Part shown: positions 46,464 to 59,600 of the stretch, one piece after another
Position numbering within the stretch: the stretch's first letter is position 1
Layout of the letters: each line of letters starts with the position of its first letter
Assembly (NCBI GenBank): GCA_009869945.1
Contig: WIXG01000187.1
Span: forward strand, 62,001 to 126,000
Length of the DNA: 64,000 nt
Direction: 5' to 3'
Source of the DNA: Mesaphorura yosii
Lineage: Eukaryota > Arthropoda > Collembola > Poduromorpha > Tullbergiidae
Notes under the pieces: model-generated
The model's input: the letters and a program-made list of their open reading frames with translations, nothing else
Told to the model about the DNA's origin: nothing
Database searches by the model: none
Program-made: the position numbers and the translations under genes

Positions 46464-48030
46464 TTACGTAAGATTCTTAGCTTTGTGGTACAAAGCGTCC
46501 ACAACTTTTCCCATATTATGGATGAGACCCAAAGCCGCTTCGTACGCTTTATTTTCCTCGTTGGACTCAAACAAAATCAGCATTCCAGCTCCTTGGTCCA
46601 GCACTCCAATCAACTTGCGGTCTAAAATCATTTGGGAGAGTTTCTGCTCCACGTTTGACTTTGGAAGACCAATTGTCGCAGCGATATGGGTAATCTACCG
46701 GAATTGAAATCAAGTGGTGAGGGTACATTCTTTGTACGCAGACGCTATCAGTTGATAAGTACTCTTGCATCGCATTTTTGCGTGATATCTTACCTCAACT
46801 TTGGAGTACGGTTCAATAATACGGCAAAGATTTTGTTCCATCATTTTATCGTATAGGGTCGCAAGGTGAGCTCGAATGACAGGGTCTCCGTCGAGTTGGT
46901 TTCTGTATTTCCTTTGGGCTTCATTAAAATCTGCTAATGATCTTTTCTGGCTCGCTTGTGCAATTGCTCTCATCGCCTCCAAATCATCTCCAACATATTT
47001 TAAGGCTAATTTACCGCTCATCAGGTGTGTTACTTCTTCAGGTCTAGAATAGAAAAGGAAGAAACCTGATTATCATTCAGCCTCACGCAAGTTAGCACAT
47101 AAAGGTTACAGTGTATTTCATACGAATTTAGCATAATCTTGGAGAGGAGCATGTATTTTAAGCAGGTCAGTGCTTTCTCAGCACTGTCAATGCTGTCCAA
47201 GCCTTCAAATGCTTCGTAGAAGTATGAATAAGCGGTTTTAAAATCCTTTTCATCAGCCGCATGGAGGATACCTTTCAGAATGAAATTAAAGTCGAAGAAT
47301 TATAACATGATCAAGGTGTACATTGAATATCCTTGAAATTAAGTCATACCTGATTGCAAATCCAGATCAGCCTGCATTGCAGGAGGGCAATAAATTGAAT
47401 TTGCTGTTGTTCTTGCGCTGGTCAACGCCGCCCTTGCCCTTGGTAAATTACTCAGGGCATGATACGTCTTGCTTTCCAAGAGCTGGACTTCTACGAGTAA
47501 ATTCTTATCATCAACCTTCTTCAGCTCCTTCAGCAGTATTCCTCCAAGCTTCAGGGCCTCTTGATAGTTCTTATTGTCGTGGTACACAGCGACAAGTCTG
47601 CATTCTAAGGATTGTCTAAGAAATGTGCGTTTCTCTTCAGTCGCCCATTCGATGCAATCATTACAGATGCGGACTTGTGCGTCTCCAGGAGCTCCACATT
47701 CGAGAAACCAATCCACAAGCTGGCGAACCCATTTTGCAGCCTTGGCTTTACTTATGCTGCTGTTTTGAGGCAGGGCTAAATTTTTGCGTAGGCGACGTAG
47801 GATCTCCTCCAGGCCTTTGTAATTCTTCGTCTCCTTGCACAATTTCGCCTCGGCTTCTACCGATGCCTCATCGATGGAAGAAGCACCTGCAGGGCCTTCG
47901 ACCTCTATTCCTAAGACAAGTGCATTAAATTAGCGACAGCAGCAGAGACGTAAAATAAATATATCAATGGAAACTTACCATTCTGGGAATTCAGCTGCCC
48001 TGGTGGGATTCCAACTTTCACACCAGCCAT
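46464..48030 (-). CDS. PSMD11: 26S proteasome regulatory subunit Rpn6 / PSMD11
   Basis: Lid subunit that clamps the 19S regulatory particle to the 20S core; 413 residues (human 422). Exons on the minus strand: 48030-47979, 47910-47350, 47271-47124, 47043-46794 and 46694-46464, all in phase. The N-terminal helical-repeat region contains [30 protein letters not shown] and [13 protein letters not shown]. The C-terminal PCI domain has [34 protein letters not shown] and [16 protein letters not shown], and ends in [11 protein letters not shown], the family's usual C terminus. It is head-to-head with the pericentrin-like gene, 559 bases apart. Confidence 0.97.
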
Positions 48031-48589
48031 TCTTGACTCTAATCACTGATAAGAATTTGGTAGATAAGACTTCAACGTAAACTTTCGAACTTTCACTAGA
48101 TTTTTACAGACCTTCGCAAACCTAAAATTGCAAGTCACTTCTTTCTTTTGCCGATTTTTGAAATACATGAATGACCTGTCGAATCCCGTGCTTTGAAGTA
48201 TGCCGGGGAAACAGATGCAATTACACGTTGCCCCACAACACAAGCAAAAGCAAACCAAGTTGCACAACTTCAACGGACTCACGCCGTTTCAGCGTTTGCT
48301 GAACTCCTCAACTACACACGCAAGTCGTATGATTTTGTTGGTGGGAATTGAAACCTTGAAAGAAAAGAAGTTGTGTTGTGTTGTGAATCAAGTGAATCCG
48401 TCGCCAACCAGCAACAAACTAAAGTTAAATGCGCTTATCTTTATCCTTATCACCGTCAGCATGCTAAGTTGCTGATTGCCAACACTTTTATTCTTATGTT
48501 GTGGTAGTGAATGCAGTATTGCGTGGAAACAAATTAAATTAGTGCATGTCAGTAGGTCAGAAAAACAAGAGGAAGGACGGAATAGGGAA
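48031..48589. promoter_or_regulatory. Divergent promoter region, PSMD11 / pericentrin-like gene
   Basis: Start codons of two opposite genes flank 559 bases that must hold both promoters and leaders. No specific element was placed. Confidence 0.45.
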
Positions 48590-51500
48590 ATGGACCAGAA
48601 TCAGCTGCTGAAGGACGGTGAGAATGGTGACCTTGAACTGCGTGGCCGTGGGGATGGAGGAGACGAGGGCGACGACGACCTTGAATATGATGAAGCTGCT
48701 ATCGAGAGAAGAGCTGCGGAGTTCAAGTCAGCTGTGCTGGATCATATCTACAAGGGCTCACCGCTGACACTGCCTCACCATAATCGGATTCCACTACCCC
48801 CACTGCCTGCGTGGCCTTCACCCATTGAAGAAGCCCTGGGCGACATGGAGAACAAGGCACTGCAAGTTCCACGGGATTTGAACAAAGCGGACACAGGCGT
48901 CAGCATGTATCCTCTGCATACGTCACTGCTAGAAACTGGACTTGGGATTGACGACACGAGTCAGTCGTTCTTAGATATGCTAAATGCTGACGAAAGCACG
49001 CGAAGCTCTCTGGGAGAAGTTGAACTGGAAGACAGCAATAGTATATCATACAAGCCGAAGTCACCTTACACTGGGAAAGCGGAAAAGGAAAGTTTAGAAA
49101 AAAGCATTAGAGAAGCTGAAGATTTGTTATCTGATGCATCTTTGAATTTTAGTCGTCTTGAACCTCGAGTAAGTAGCAGTTGCATTTGTATCGTAAAAAC
49201 ACGAGTAAGTGGTTACCTTAACCGATGGTACTTATTTCCCTCAGCTTATAGAATTCAAGGAAGCCATCTCTAAACGAGACAGCATAATTAAGCAGCTGAT
49301 AAGCTCACACGAAGTTGTTCAAAAACAGTTGGAAGAAAAGGAAAAGGAACTGCAGCAAACTCACTTGATGGCAGACGAGGTATTTTCAAAAACTAAGCAG
49401 TAACAATTCAAATGCAAATTCTAATTTGATTAATTTCATATTTGCTTTACGTCAATAGCTGTTCAAACTTAAATCCACTATTCAAGAATTTACCGAATCC
49501 GCCGAGAGCCTGAGAAATGTTCAACATACAGATTTCAGCTTACCATTGGACTCAACCGCTGAAAGTGTGCCGGTTCATAGACCGAAGAAGGAAAATGCAG
49601 ATCAAGTTGGTCATACCATAGAAAATGAGAAACCCTCTCCAGTTCCAAATCATGAGGAATGGTGCGATCTTGAAGACTTCAAACTGAAGGTTTGTGAATG
49701 CTCACGAAATCAACGTTCCATGCTCTTTCCTGTTAGTAACAGTTTGACTCTTATACATCAGGTTGCTGACCTTGAGAAGAAATTAGAAGCAAAGTGCAAG
49801 TACATCGAAGAATTGACGGTGGAACGAGAGACAGAACGGGATGAATTTCACCGTGAATTAGAAAACTCAGACAAGAAGTTTGCAGAACTAAAACGAGAGA
49901 AGGAAAGGCTAGAAGAAATTAATGCAGAACATCTGTCAGAATTGAACGACTACGAAGAGAGACTGAAAGAGGCGGACGAAGTCGAGCAGCAATTAGTTGA
50001 GAAATCTAAACACTCCGAAGAGGAATTGAAGATGGCGGTTGAGAAGGTGAGGTGTCCTGTTGACATCTGTGTCTTTGCTTGAAGGCTTGAGCTTATGGTT
50101 GAATCATTTTTAAGATTTACGAGCTGCGCGAAATCATCCGGGATCTTGAGCAGCAAATTGATTCTGCGTCGACAAAAGCTACCGAACTAAAAGAACAGAA
50201 CGAACTGCTGACGGACGAATTGGATCGCCTTGAACACAAAGGAAAGGACGAAACGCTTGATACAAGTCAAGAAACGCTCATATCGGCTGTTCCAGATGGT
50301 GTCATTGAAGAAATACAGACACAGATTTATGATCTCACGTCAAAACTCGAGAAGAAATTAGTGGAGATGGACAGTTGCCCTTGGTCAACACGTCCGAGCA
50401 GTTCGTGTTCTGGAGGTCAATACATGTCAAGTGAAGACGTGTCTGTCAAGTAAGTGTAAAAGTTGTATTGTTGAATCTGCTCAAGTATGTCAAAAAGTGT
50501 TTGTTTTACTGCAGAGAAATGAACAATTTGAGTCGCACTATGCAGCCAGCAACGCCTTTTGTGATTGCTGAAAGTCTCTGTCGACTTGAGGCTCAATTTG
50601 ACAACCTGATGAGGTTTGAGGAGCTAATCATGAAGAAAGTAAAGGACAACGAAATCAGATATGGCAATGCGAAACAGAGAAATGAGGTTAGTTCATTATT
50701 ATTCAATTATCCAACCACCCCAACATAATTTTAATGCTAATGTTATTGTAGGAATTGGAAAATGAAAAGCTGGCCCTTCAGGAAACGCTCAAGGAACAGA
50801 TACTCAAGATTTCAGATTTGCAAAGCCGATTGGACCAATTCAGATTTGAACCGTCACCAAATGCGTTGACTTTAACTGGACTACGAGCAAGAGTACAAAT
50901 GCTTTCCGAACAACTTGAAGAATACAAAGGCAAGTTGCAGCTTAAAATGATCGAGGTAAGAATATAGAATTCACCACCCACCTTCCAATTTCATGCATTG
51001 ACTCTTATTGAACCGAGTTTAATTTCTTATTTCAGAACCAGGACATTGAACAGAAACTAGCATCGGCTCAAGCATTGCTCGCCAAGTACACATCTCAGCA
51101 GCAGCAAGTAGCAGCGGCAGCAGCAGCTAAGAAAATGGAATGTGCCATTATTCAAACCGATCCAGTGATTATTCTACGCCAACAACCAAACAAAGCAAAG
51201 AATGTATCCGTTCAAACCCTTACCACCGGTGTTCAGACAGATAACCCGTGGGTTGACAGTCAACCATCGGAATCATTGCCCTTTTCACCAGATACCCATT
51301 CGACTCCGAATGATCCGCTCGTCGAGAGCAGGCGAAAGAGAACACCGATGATGTGGGCCTCTAAACTCGAAAGAGAGTCGCCAGAAGTGCTACGGTACAG
51401 AGAAGCTACAGAGATGCCCAGCACTCCAACATCGAGTTTAGACAGATTAGTGGAGACAGACATGGTGAAGGACAACACACAGAAGGAGCTGTCAATAGTT

Positions 51501-53002
51501 GTGCGGAAGGTATGAACTTCTTCTTCTTCAATTAGTTTAATATTAAGTTATTGTTAAACCAATCTGTGTTTCTTTTCTCAGAATCAGGATCTAGAGCAAA
51601 AATTGGCATTTGCACAAGAACTTATAGTTAAGTTACAACAGGCAACCAAGGTAGTTAAAATCGGAGCAACCCAAACGGAACACATGGCCTTTGCAAGCCA
51701 GTCTGCACAAACATCACAATTGGATATTTCTACCACGATACAAAAGGTAAGCAGTGTGATTTTATGGAAGAATACAACAATAACAATGAAGAATCAAAAT
51801 CGAAATTAATTCCTATTAATTCAGAATGCGGAACTGCAAAATGAGTTGGCATCCGCTCGACTTCTTATTTCCAAGCTCCAGTTCCAGGCGCCGAAGAATA
51901 TAGCAACCACACAAACTGATGCTATTGCTATTCACAGCATTTCAGCCCAAACTGAAATAACTGCAAAGAGTCCAACGAAACTTCATTCGCAGGTGCAAAC
52001 TGAGAGCATTAAACTCACCTGCGGACACGAAAATGAAATTCAGACTATTCAACGAAAGGTAGCAAATTTCCGATTAGACTGTGATTTCTCGTGTTGACCT
52101 TTACATTTTATTCTTACAGAATCGAGATTTGGAGCACAAACTAGGGTTGGCGCACGAAGCTATAATCAAATTACAGCAAACACGGCCGAAGAAGGCCATG
52201 CTTACACAAACCGACAGCAAGGCTCTAACAAGTTTAGCAACTCAGACGGATGCACCTGTCGAACAAGCTGCAGTTGCAACTAAAACTTCAAAGCCTGATC
52301 AAAATACGGCATCGAGACCATCATTTCCTTTGAACTTTGAAGTCCACTCCAAGAGTTCAATATCCAACGACTCCTGGTGTGTTGGAGACGGAGACGAGGA
52401 GATTCATGCAGTCCACAGAAAGCATTTCGCGACCGGAGTTTCTTACGAACTGTACTTGCGAATTAAGAGCCACAGAAAGGCGTTGTGTTGGCAGAAGAGG
52501 TATTTGACGCAAGTGGTTCATGGGTACAAAGATTTGCTGATTGAGACTGGAGTCGGGACACAACATCCAGATTATTTCAAGAAGCAGCTTTCACTTGTGC
52601 CTGGAGCAATCGGCGTCGTTGATCGAAGATCACCTCTCATCCGATTCAGGTATTTTGATGAATTTCCTATTTATATTCGTTAAGGATGGTAACTTAATCT
52701 TCATATTTGCCAACAGAATCGTGGTAAGAGTCGTAATTGCCACAACAAGAATGCAACGAATGGTTTCGAGATGGACAAAAAGACTACGTCATCACTCCTT
52801 CGAAGGAGCAAAGGAAAATTCACCACCTCACACATTACACTCACTGCCTTCTAAGCACGCTGTTCCAATTCCGCCGCTGAAGATTCCTTCAGGAGTTGGC
52901 AAGACTGAACTTCGAAACGTATTGACGCAGCATTACGAAAGATTCAAGACGCTAGAAGATGAGATCGCTCACACCATGACAAATAGACTAAAGCGGAAGT
53001 AA
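48590..53002 (+). CDS. Compact pericentrin/AKAP9-like centrosomal protein with PACT domain
   Basis: Predicted 1209-residue coiled-coil protein of the centrosome, far shorter than pericentrin or Drosophila Plp (about 3000). Twelve exons: 48590-49168, 49245-49379, 49459-49689, 49762-50046, 50115-50449, 50515-50686, 50752-50955, 51036-51509, 51582-51746, 51825-52058, 52120-52649, 52717-53002; all in frame. The first 190 residues are acidic. Residues about 195-740 are coiled coil with one hydrophilic break. Residues 741-990 carry a repeated module (see the repeat entry). The PACT domain (about 1045-1145) shows YELYLRIKSHRKALCWQKRYL and ends near RVVIATTRMQRMVSRW; it targets centrioles and binds calmodulin in relatives. 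The C terminus is basic. The first in-frame ATG is at 48590. Confidence 0.92.
51036..52260 (+). repeat. Tandem exon repeat: coiled coil plus TQT (LC8-type) motifs
   Basis: Exons 8-11 of the pericentrin-like gene each start in phase 0 with a related sequence: NQDIEQKLASAQALL, NQDLEQKLAFAQELI, NAELQNELASARLLI and NRDLEHKLGLAHEAI. Each is followed by one or more xQT motifs: IIQTD, SVQT and GVQTD; ATQTE and AQTS; TTQTD, AQTE and VQTE; LTQTD and ATQTD. TQT is the core of dynein light chain LC8 binding sites. This pattern indicates repeated duplication of one exon. Confidence 0.8.
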
Positions 53003-53173
53003 TCACAATCCGTAATTCACCGGCAGCGCCTTCAATTTCTTAAATCTTTTAATATTTTACGTAATGATGGCCAGTGTTTTATGAAATATTTTAATTCACA
53101 ATATCATAATTAAGTAATGCAATTTTGTTGTCGAATGGCAATGCGATGTGTGAAACATGCATGATTTTGTTAC

Positions 53174-53179
53174 ATTAAA
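53174..53179 (+). promoter_or_regulatory. Possible poly(A) signal of the pericentrin-like gene
   Basis: ATTAAA about 170 bases past the stop codon. It lies close to the minus-strand signal of the convergent BAMBI gene. Confidence 0.4.
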
Positions 53180-53237
53180 ACAGCATCTTTAGATGTAGCC
53201 AGAAAATCAGACATTTACTTTCAACGCCGTGCGTGAA

Positions 53238-53243
53238 TTTATT
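53238..53243 (-). promoter_or_regulatory. Poly(A) signal of the BAMBI gene
   Basis: AATAAA on the minus strand about 200 bases past the BAMBI stop codon. Confidence 0.5.
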
Positions 53244-53438
53244 ATTTACAGTTTGCAGGAACAATGCTCATACAATTCCTAATTATAGTTATAACACCAG
53301 GTATGGTCAAGTCAGGAAATGATCAGACGCTACTTCATCTAATTCAGTATAAGACAGTAGTCTTTGTTGAAAAGTAGAGTGAAATCAAACTTGGAAGGAC
53401 CCAAAAAATGGCAAACGCAAAAGTTAACTTGTACGTAT

Positions 53439-56400
53439 TTACACAAAACTGGGTCCATCAACCGCATTCTTCTTAAACAGCCTTGACAAGAGATTATTAA
53501 ACTTTTTTAATGCAGTCGTAGTGGTAGTGGCAGCGGAGGATTCTTGGCCCACACCCGGCATTGGCATAAATGATCCTCCACCCGCAAACACGATGGAGGG
53601 CGGGCGAATCATGTTGCTGCCGCAGTGGCGGTGATCTTCTCCACAACGGCAATGACAGCGACTGTCGTCCGAATCTGATGAGCACTGGCAAATTTCGTCT
53701 GAGTCAGGATCCTGTTGACAAGTTATGGCGCTGTTGCTGGCTTGTGAGATATCTTCGGCAAGCACTGTGCTTCTGGACGAGGAAGGAGAAGGAACTTGGG
53801 CGAGGAGCAAATTATTTTCTTCTGGCTCTCCTCCGTTGTTGTTGTTTACATTGACATTGCCAGTCGGTGGGTCCGGGCGTGGATTGTGGCAGCAGCAACA
53901 TTGTGTGTGTGCGTATCCGCTTTGTCTCTGTCGGCGCTGGCGCTGGATTTGTATTTCAATTGGTGAGAAGCACGACTCGTCTTGGTAGTCCGATACTGGT
54001 TTGATGAATGGGTACTCTTGAATTGGTGGCGGAGGTGGTGACGGGTAATAGAATCCACCATACTTATTGTACGCAGCAGGATGGAACATTCGCTCGCCTC
54101 CATCGCCCGCCGCCACGACGTGTGCATTGAAGCTGGTGCCGGTGCTCCCATTCCCAGTCTCTTTGTACTCGTCATCGCCTCGAAGGAGACGCCGTGCAAC
54201 AAGAATGAGAACCAGGAGAATCATCAGGCCGCAGATTGGCACACAGATCAAGGCTGCGCGAATCCAGACTTGCTGATCCAAATTGATTGGCTGTTGAGCG
54301 GCTGGAATTCCACGAGCGCCTGAGAAGTTAACGTAAAGAAAACGTGAACATAAGTGATGAAGTCTTAGAAAAGTCAAAAGTGTTGTCAGTGCACGTGATT
54401 TTAACTCACCATTTTGAGAATCGAAGTTGAGTCGATTCAGATTTGGCGTGTGGAACTGTGGCGGGTAGAACGTCTTTGGGTAGTTGCACATGTCTTCATT
54501 AAAACAACAATGCACTGGAGTGCCGGTCCTGTCACTGCACAGCTTCAGCTTCTCCCTGTAATCAGATAGACAAAAGAATGTTGAAAATGTTTCTGGGTGG
54601 GTTCGCCTCGCTTTCGGCTGGCACTGCGCTGGCTGGCTGGCATTGAGCTGGCGCTTTTGCTAGCTCATCGTGCTGACTTTTGACTGGAGTGGCCTCGGAT
54701 TTTGACAAAAATCATCATCTTCCACGTTTTCCGTTGCGTTGCGTTGCATTGCAGCAAAGAAAACACGAATGAAAACATGACATGAATGTTGTCATTTCTT
54801 TTGTAAGATTTTCAACAATGCATCTGCGAACACGCCCAACACGAAGAAGGTCTGTAGCACTGCGCTGGAACGGAATGGGCCTGAATTGCACATGATCTAA
54901 AACAACTTTACTAAATACTCTGCACTGGAAAGAAATCGAAATCGAGCCAAGTCAAGCCGCCTAATCAATCATTATGTAAATCTTCAACAATAAGTTCCTT
55001 TCTTTCAATTCAATACAACAGTGCAATGATGGTCTCATTACAAACAGCAATGAATAAATACAACAAAGAAAAGGGTTCAGACTGTCAGACTTTTTGCTCT
55101 CAACACAAATATCGTGACTGAGTTTCGTTTCAGTCGTTGTCGAAAGAAAGGAATTCAATAAGCCCATTATTACAATTGTGAGGTAAATAATTATCAGAAA
55201 ATCATCCTGCGCTGGATTCCTTCGGGGCAACTCAACTTCAAAATAATTTGACATTCGTGTTGAGTGAAAAATGCAACAATGAAGAATACGAATTCAAGCA
55301 CGCAGGCGGACAAGACTCACCGGCTCAAGTGCTCCACGCAGCCACGTCGTGCGGACGTCACCCTCCCATTCGCCTCGGTCACCCCAAATTGACTCTTGGG
55401 CAACTCCTCGACGAAGCAGCCAGCGTCCAGCCGCGTCGTGCTCCCGTCTTCGTTCGTGTGGACCCGACTCTCCGATTTGCACATGTAATTTGTGCTCACG
55501 CACTGACTCAGATTGCAGACGCAGCGGCGAGACATTCCTGAAAGACAAGAGATATAAAGAAATGCTTAATTATCAATGAATCGGTTAATCAGTCAATTAT
55601 TCACGCGTAATGTAATCAAAGGAGTCGGTTTATCATTCATGAGTCATTAAATTCTGAATCCAATGCATTGCCAAATGAATGAAATCGAAGCGCAACTTTT
55701 CTTAATGAGATTCAAGAAAATCAATCAATTAAAGCCAGTCGGCTACTGGAATTTCTCATTTCATTAAAAATTCCATTAATTCCTTATCTTAGCAAGTCTT
55801 TCAAAGTACACATATTGCACGAACAATACGCGTACACAATTTCAATCTCGTGCGAGCTCGATTCAATTCAAAGGATGCGTCGTCGTCGGCCGAGCCGACG
55901 CTGATAAGGCCAGCCAGGCTACTTTTCAACTCCGCACTGTCTCTTCGCTTTCGCTGTACAGCGTTTCTGATTATTTTTTCAAGGCGTGGAGTTCATGATC
56001 ATGATAACCATCATCATCACATCATTCTCGCAGTGAGCTGAGAGCTGGAGCTTTCAATGCAAGGCACCAAGCCACTTTCAGCATCAACTTCAACTTCTTG
56101 GCTATTCAAGCGAGGAAATAAACGTGTAAAGTGTTTTTCGTTGTAATGTTGCTGAAATGAAAGATTTCCAAATCGTCTCACACTAACTTCGTCAATACAA
56201 GAATGAAGTTGGTTGAATCCTTCGATGTATGGCTATGACTATAAGATGGTGGACTGGACCGTATAAAATAATAAGTGTGTTCATCAGAGTTAAAAGTAAA
56301 CATGTACTCGTTTTATCTTTCCTCAAAAATCCACTTCACTCTACGCCTTAGCCTTAGCTTGAAGCAAACAGTGGACATGGACAACTCGGTTGTCGGGCCA

Positions 56401-56685
56401 AAAGAAAAGACAAGTCTAAGACGGAGCAAAGACAGAGACAAGAGACGACAAGGGTTGAAAAAATGAGAATTAATAGACTCGACTCTTCTTCTTGTGCCCA
56501 GCCTGAAAAATGTGTGTACTTAAAAGTTTCAACTTGTTGTCGTCGTCCCGTCCTCGACGGCTGGAGAAAGAAATGTTGGCCAACAAGGCAAATGCAAGAC
56601 AGGCAGAGGACGTATTATTATTTTATCATCCATCGATAAGTTCCTTACCTGGAACATGGAACACGGAAAGGACGGAAAAGAACAT
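53439..56685 (-). CDS. BAMBI: BMP and activin membrane-bound inhibitor (BAMBI) homologue
   Basis: Pseudoreceptor for TGF-beta/BMP ligands: receptor-like ectodomain and one membrane helix without a kinase. Exons on the minus strand: 55537-55321, 54555-54410 and 54319-53439 are firm and in phase. A candidate first exon 56685-56649 (MFFSVLSVFHVP, phase 1, CAG|GTAAGG donor) closes the frame to 426 residues, but its signal peptide is short and this exon is less certain. The ectodomain shows RRCVCNLSQCVSTNYMCKSE and CCFNEDMCNYP, the three-finger-toxin-like receptor fold. The helix is WIRAALICVPICGLMILLVL followed by ARRLLR, as in vertebrate BAMBI. The intracellular part is about 240 residues, much longer than in vertebrates, with proline, histidine and cysteine clusters. 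It ends in SFV, keeping the FV end of human BAMBI and fitting a class I PDZ ligand. Confidence 0.85.
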
Positions 56686-59600
56686 GGACCGAGGGACATT
56701 TCTCAATCTTATCTACAATGCTGAATCGAATCTGGCTAAGTGCTGGTGCCGTTGCCGGTGCCTGCCTTCCTCGACTCGACTGGCCGGTGCAGCCGCCTGA
56801 TCGGCTCGACCCGAACAACAATGGCCTGTTCTTATTTTGAAACAAAAGGTTCAATCATTATTGAACCAAACCTTTCGACCGTCCGGCCCAACGCAAGGCA
56901 ATGCAATGCCTTTTACCTTCCAGACGACGACGATGACTGTGACTCGGCCGGCCGACCGGCTCGCTTTTACAACCTCAAACCAATCGCCTGCGCCTGTGCT
57001 GCCATTGTCGTTCTTTGTTTGTTTTGGAAATCGTTCCTGCGCTGTGTCCAGCCAAGCCGCATAATTACGAAAATAATTTAAGGCTTCGTCAAGTCAGGCC
57101 AAGCCCTTGAAACCAGGTTATAAAAGCCGTCATCGTCGGTGGAGATTTGCAAACGAAGAATGTATCTGAAGAAGGCGTTAACGCAAACGTTTTCCAAACC
57201 GCATAAAATTCGTTATTTACACTACAACGCAGAAAGAAACTTGATTTTGCAGATTGCGGATTTTGTATTCAATTCTTTCGAGCGCTGGGCCGGAAAATTA
57301 CAACGTGCAAAAAGGGAACGACGTGCAAGTACCCGAAAAGGTAAACAATTGCCGCTATCGCGTATCACTTAGCAGATCTCCGGATGATAATTTATGATCG
57401 CACACAGAAACCCAAATTATATACACAAATACGAGTAACGTAACGAATAAGAGTACCGGTTTCTTTTGCTACAATAAATTCCTCTTCTTCTTCTTGGAAG
57501 ATGTGAGCGTGAGTTTCGAGGGTTCTTTTCGCTGTTTCGCTCTAAAAGACAGCGCACTGCACTGCCGTACAACATAAAGAAGTGGTTTGTGAAAAGATTT
57601 ACATCCTGTCTTAATTGCTTCCACCCATTTTCCTTTCTCTGCCTGCTAAAAGTTAACCAGCGTACGTGGACTAAAAGAAGCTCATCATTTTCGACTTCAT
57701 CATCTTCATCTTCGTCTTTTCCAGTGTGTTGCGTACTCAAACGAGCTGACTGCTCTCAAGAAGTAAAAGAATTCTAGGTACTCGTCGACTCGAGTCTTCT
57801 TCGTTCGAACTCCTGGACCAGGTCTCAGGACCTGATGAACCACTTCTTGTACACAAAACACAACAGACTTCTTTCGTTCTTCTACTTTGTGCATTGCATT
57901 CTTCTTTTATTCATTAGGTTTATAGTCCTTTCGTTTGTTTTTGTTTAAACCTGCTTGCACAATACACGCACTCGAGACTCGACTCATCATTAAATGTAAA
58001 GAATTCATCTTGCTTTTGCTTTTTCCTACCTACAAGTTGGAAACTTGAAAGACTTGTGGTTGTTTGGAACTGGAATTTCTCAAAACTTAACCCAAGCCAC
58101 CAGTCTAAATCTACGACGGTACTCCAGATTCAACCCAGTCTATACAGTCAGCACTGGCCAGACCAACAGGCTCTCTCCACATTCCTCTCGTTATGGACTG
58201 AGTAAACAACAATATAGTAGACCCATTAATAAGAGAAGGGAAGCTTGGCTTGCAAGAATTTACTTAAATGAACTAATGTTGGTTTTACGGAAAGATTGAA
58301 TTACTAATGCTTCGCCTGTATGTTTGCCGATCACCGCTGATATGAAATACTGCCTGCTCAGCCGCTACCGCTGGACGACGGGACCATTAACAAATGATCT
58401 TCCGCCGCACCGGCACGGACTGACCGACCACATCTGCGAGGCACACACACACAAGGCAAATAGCAGACGCAACAATGATCCAATTTCAGCGAAGACGACT
58501 TGAGCAGAGCTCACGAGTCGGTCTAGCTCATTGCAGAATGGCATGGCATAAACCAATTACATAAATCTTTTCAATGCTTGGTCAAGTACTTTACTTCAAG
58601 ATTCAATTTGTGAGTGCGCTTTTGTACGTACATATTTTGTCGGCACCTTTCATTTAGGCTGCATTTTAGTAAAACTGTTGTTGGTTGCTCGCATTCATGA
58701 TTCGTGATTCTACTTTGATGATTTTAATCCACATTACATCAATTAACGAGTACAAGGTTACAGCAAGTGTAATTAGACAGACGGCGTGCCTAAAAATCCA
58801 GTTTTCTAGTCGTCCCCAAAAAGGAGCTTGTTGGACCTCTAAATTGAAGCACGCAATTTGTGGTTTGAGTGAAACTTCTCAGAGAATCATGCGAACTTGT
58901 TGCTCGTTTCAGATAAATCTGATAAATTATCCTGTCCCAAAGCCCTCCTCTTTGCTCTTCACCTTCTCCTGCATTCGTACGTAAATCTAACGTAATTAGT
59001 AAATCTTCAAAACTACCAAAACGCGACCAGGCCTGAGAAATTCTGGGCTGGAAAAATAATAGGTGGAGGAGCAAGCAATGATTACAAAAATGGGCCGACA
59101 ATTGATTGAAAGAGATTAATGAAGAGGAAGAGCCTGTCGGACAAAAGGATCAAAAGATGAAGATGAGCCGCCCGGGCCGAGAAAGAGTATCAAGTTTGTA
59201 TGGCCAGGACGTAGGAAATAACAATTATGGGAATTGTGCCCGCTCACAGTTCAAACAATCAATACGCGGCCACGGGTCCCAGTCAACTAAGATTTCATGC
59301 ACTTGTGAACTTTGTGAATGACAATTTCCAGGATGAATAAAGGCAGAAGAAATGGCAATGAAAGGCTACGGGAACGGCACGGCACGTAACTTAAGATGTG
59401 AGCGTATTTCCTTTCAAGGGCAACGTAAACGGTAGAAACCAGAGCCCGAGATGATGAAGAATGGAATGGGAACGGGACACGTGAGCCTCATAAAATGGTC
59501 GGATTTAAATCCATTATTCGATTTATAAATCAGTTATTAACGGAATGAATAAACACACAATAAACGCCAAGAAGCGAGGCGCAGCCAAGCCAGGAGCAGA

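Noticed and set aside
58045-58299. 84-codon plus-strand frame
   Set aside because: No ATG at its start and no family resemblance.
58365-58556. Minus-strand frame with a hydrophobic stretch, considered as the BAMBI signal-peptide exon
   Set aside because: No donor in phase 1 follows it. The short exon at 56685-56649 fits phase and donor better.
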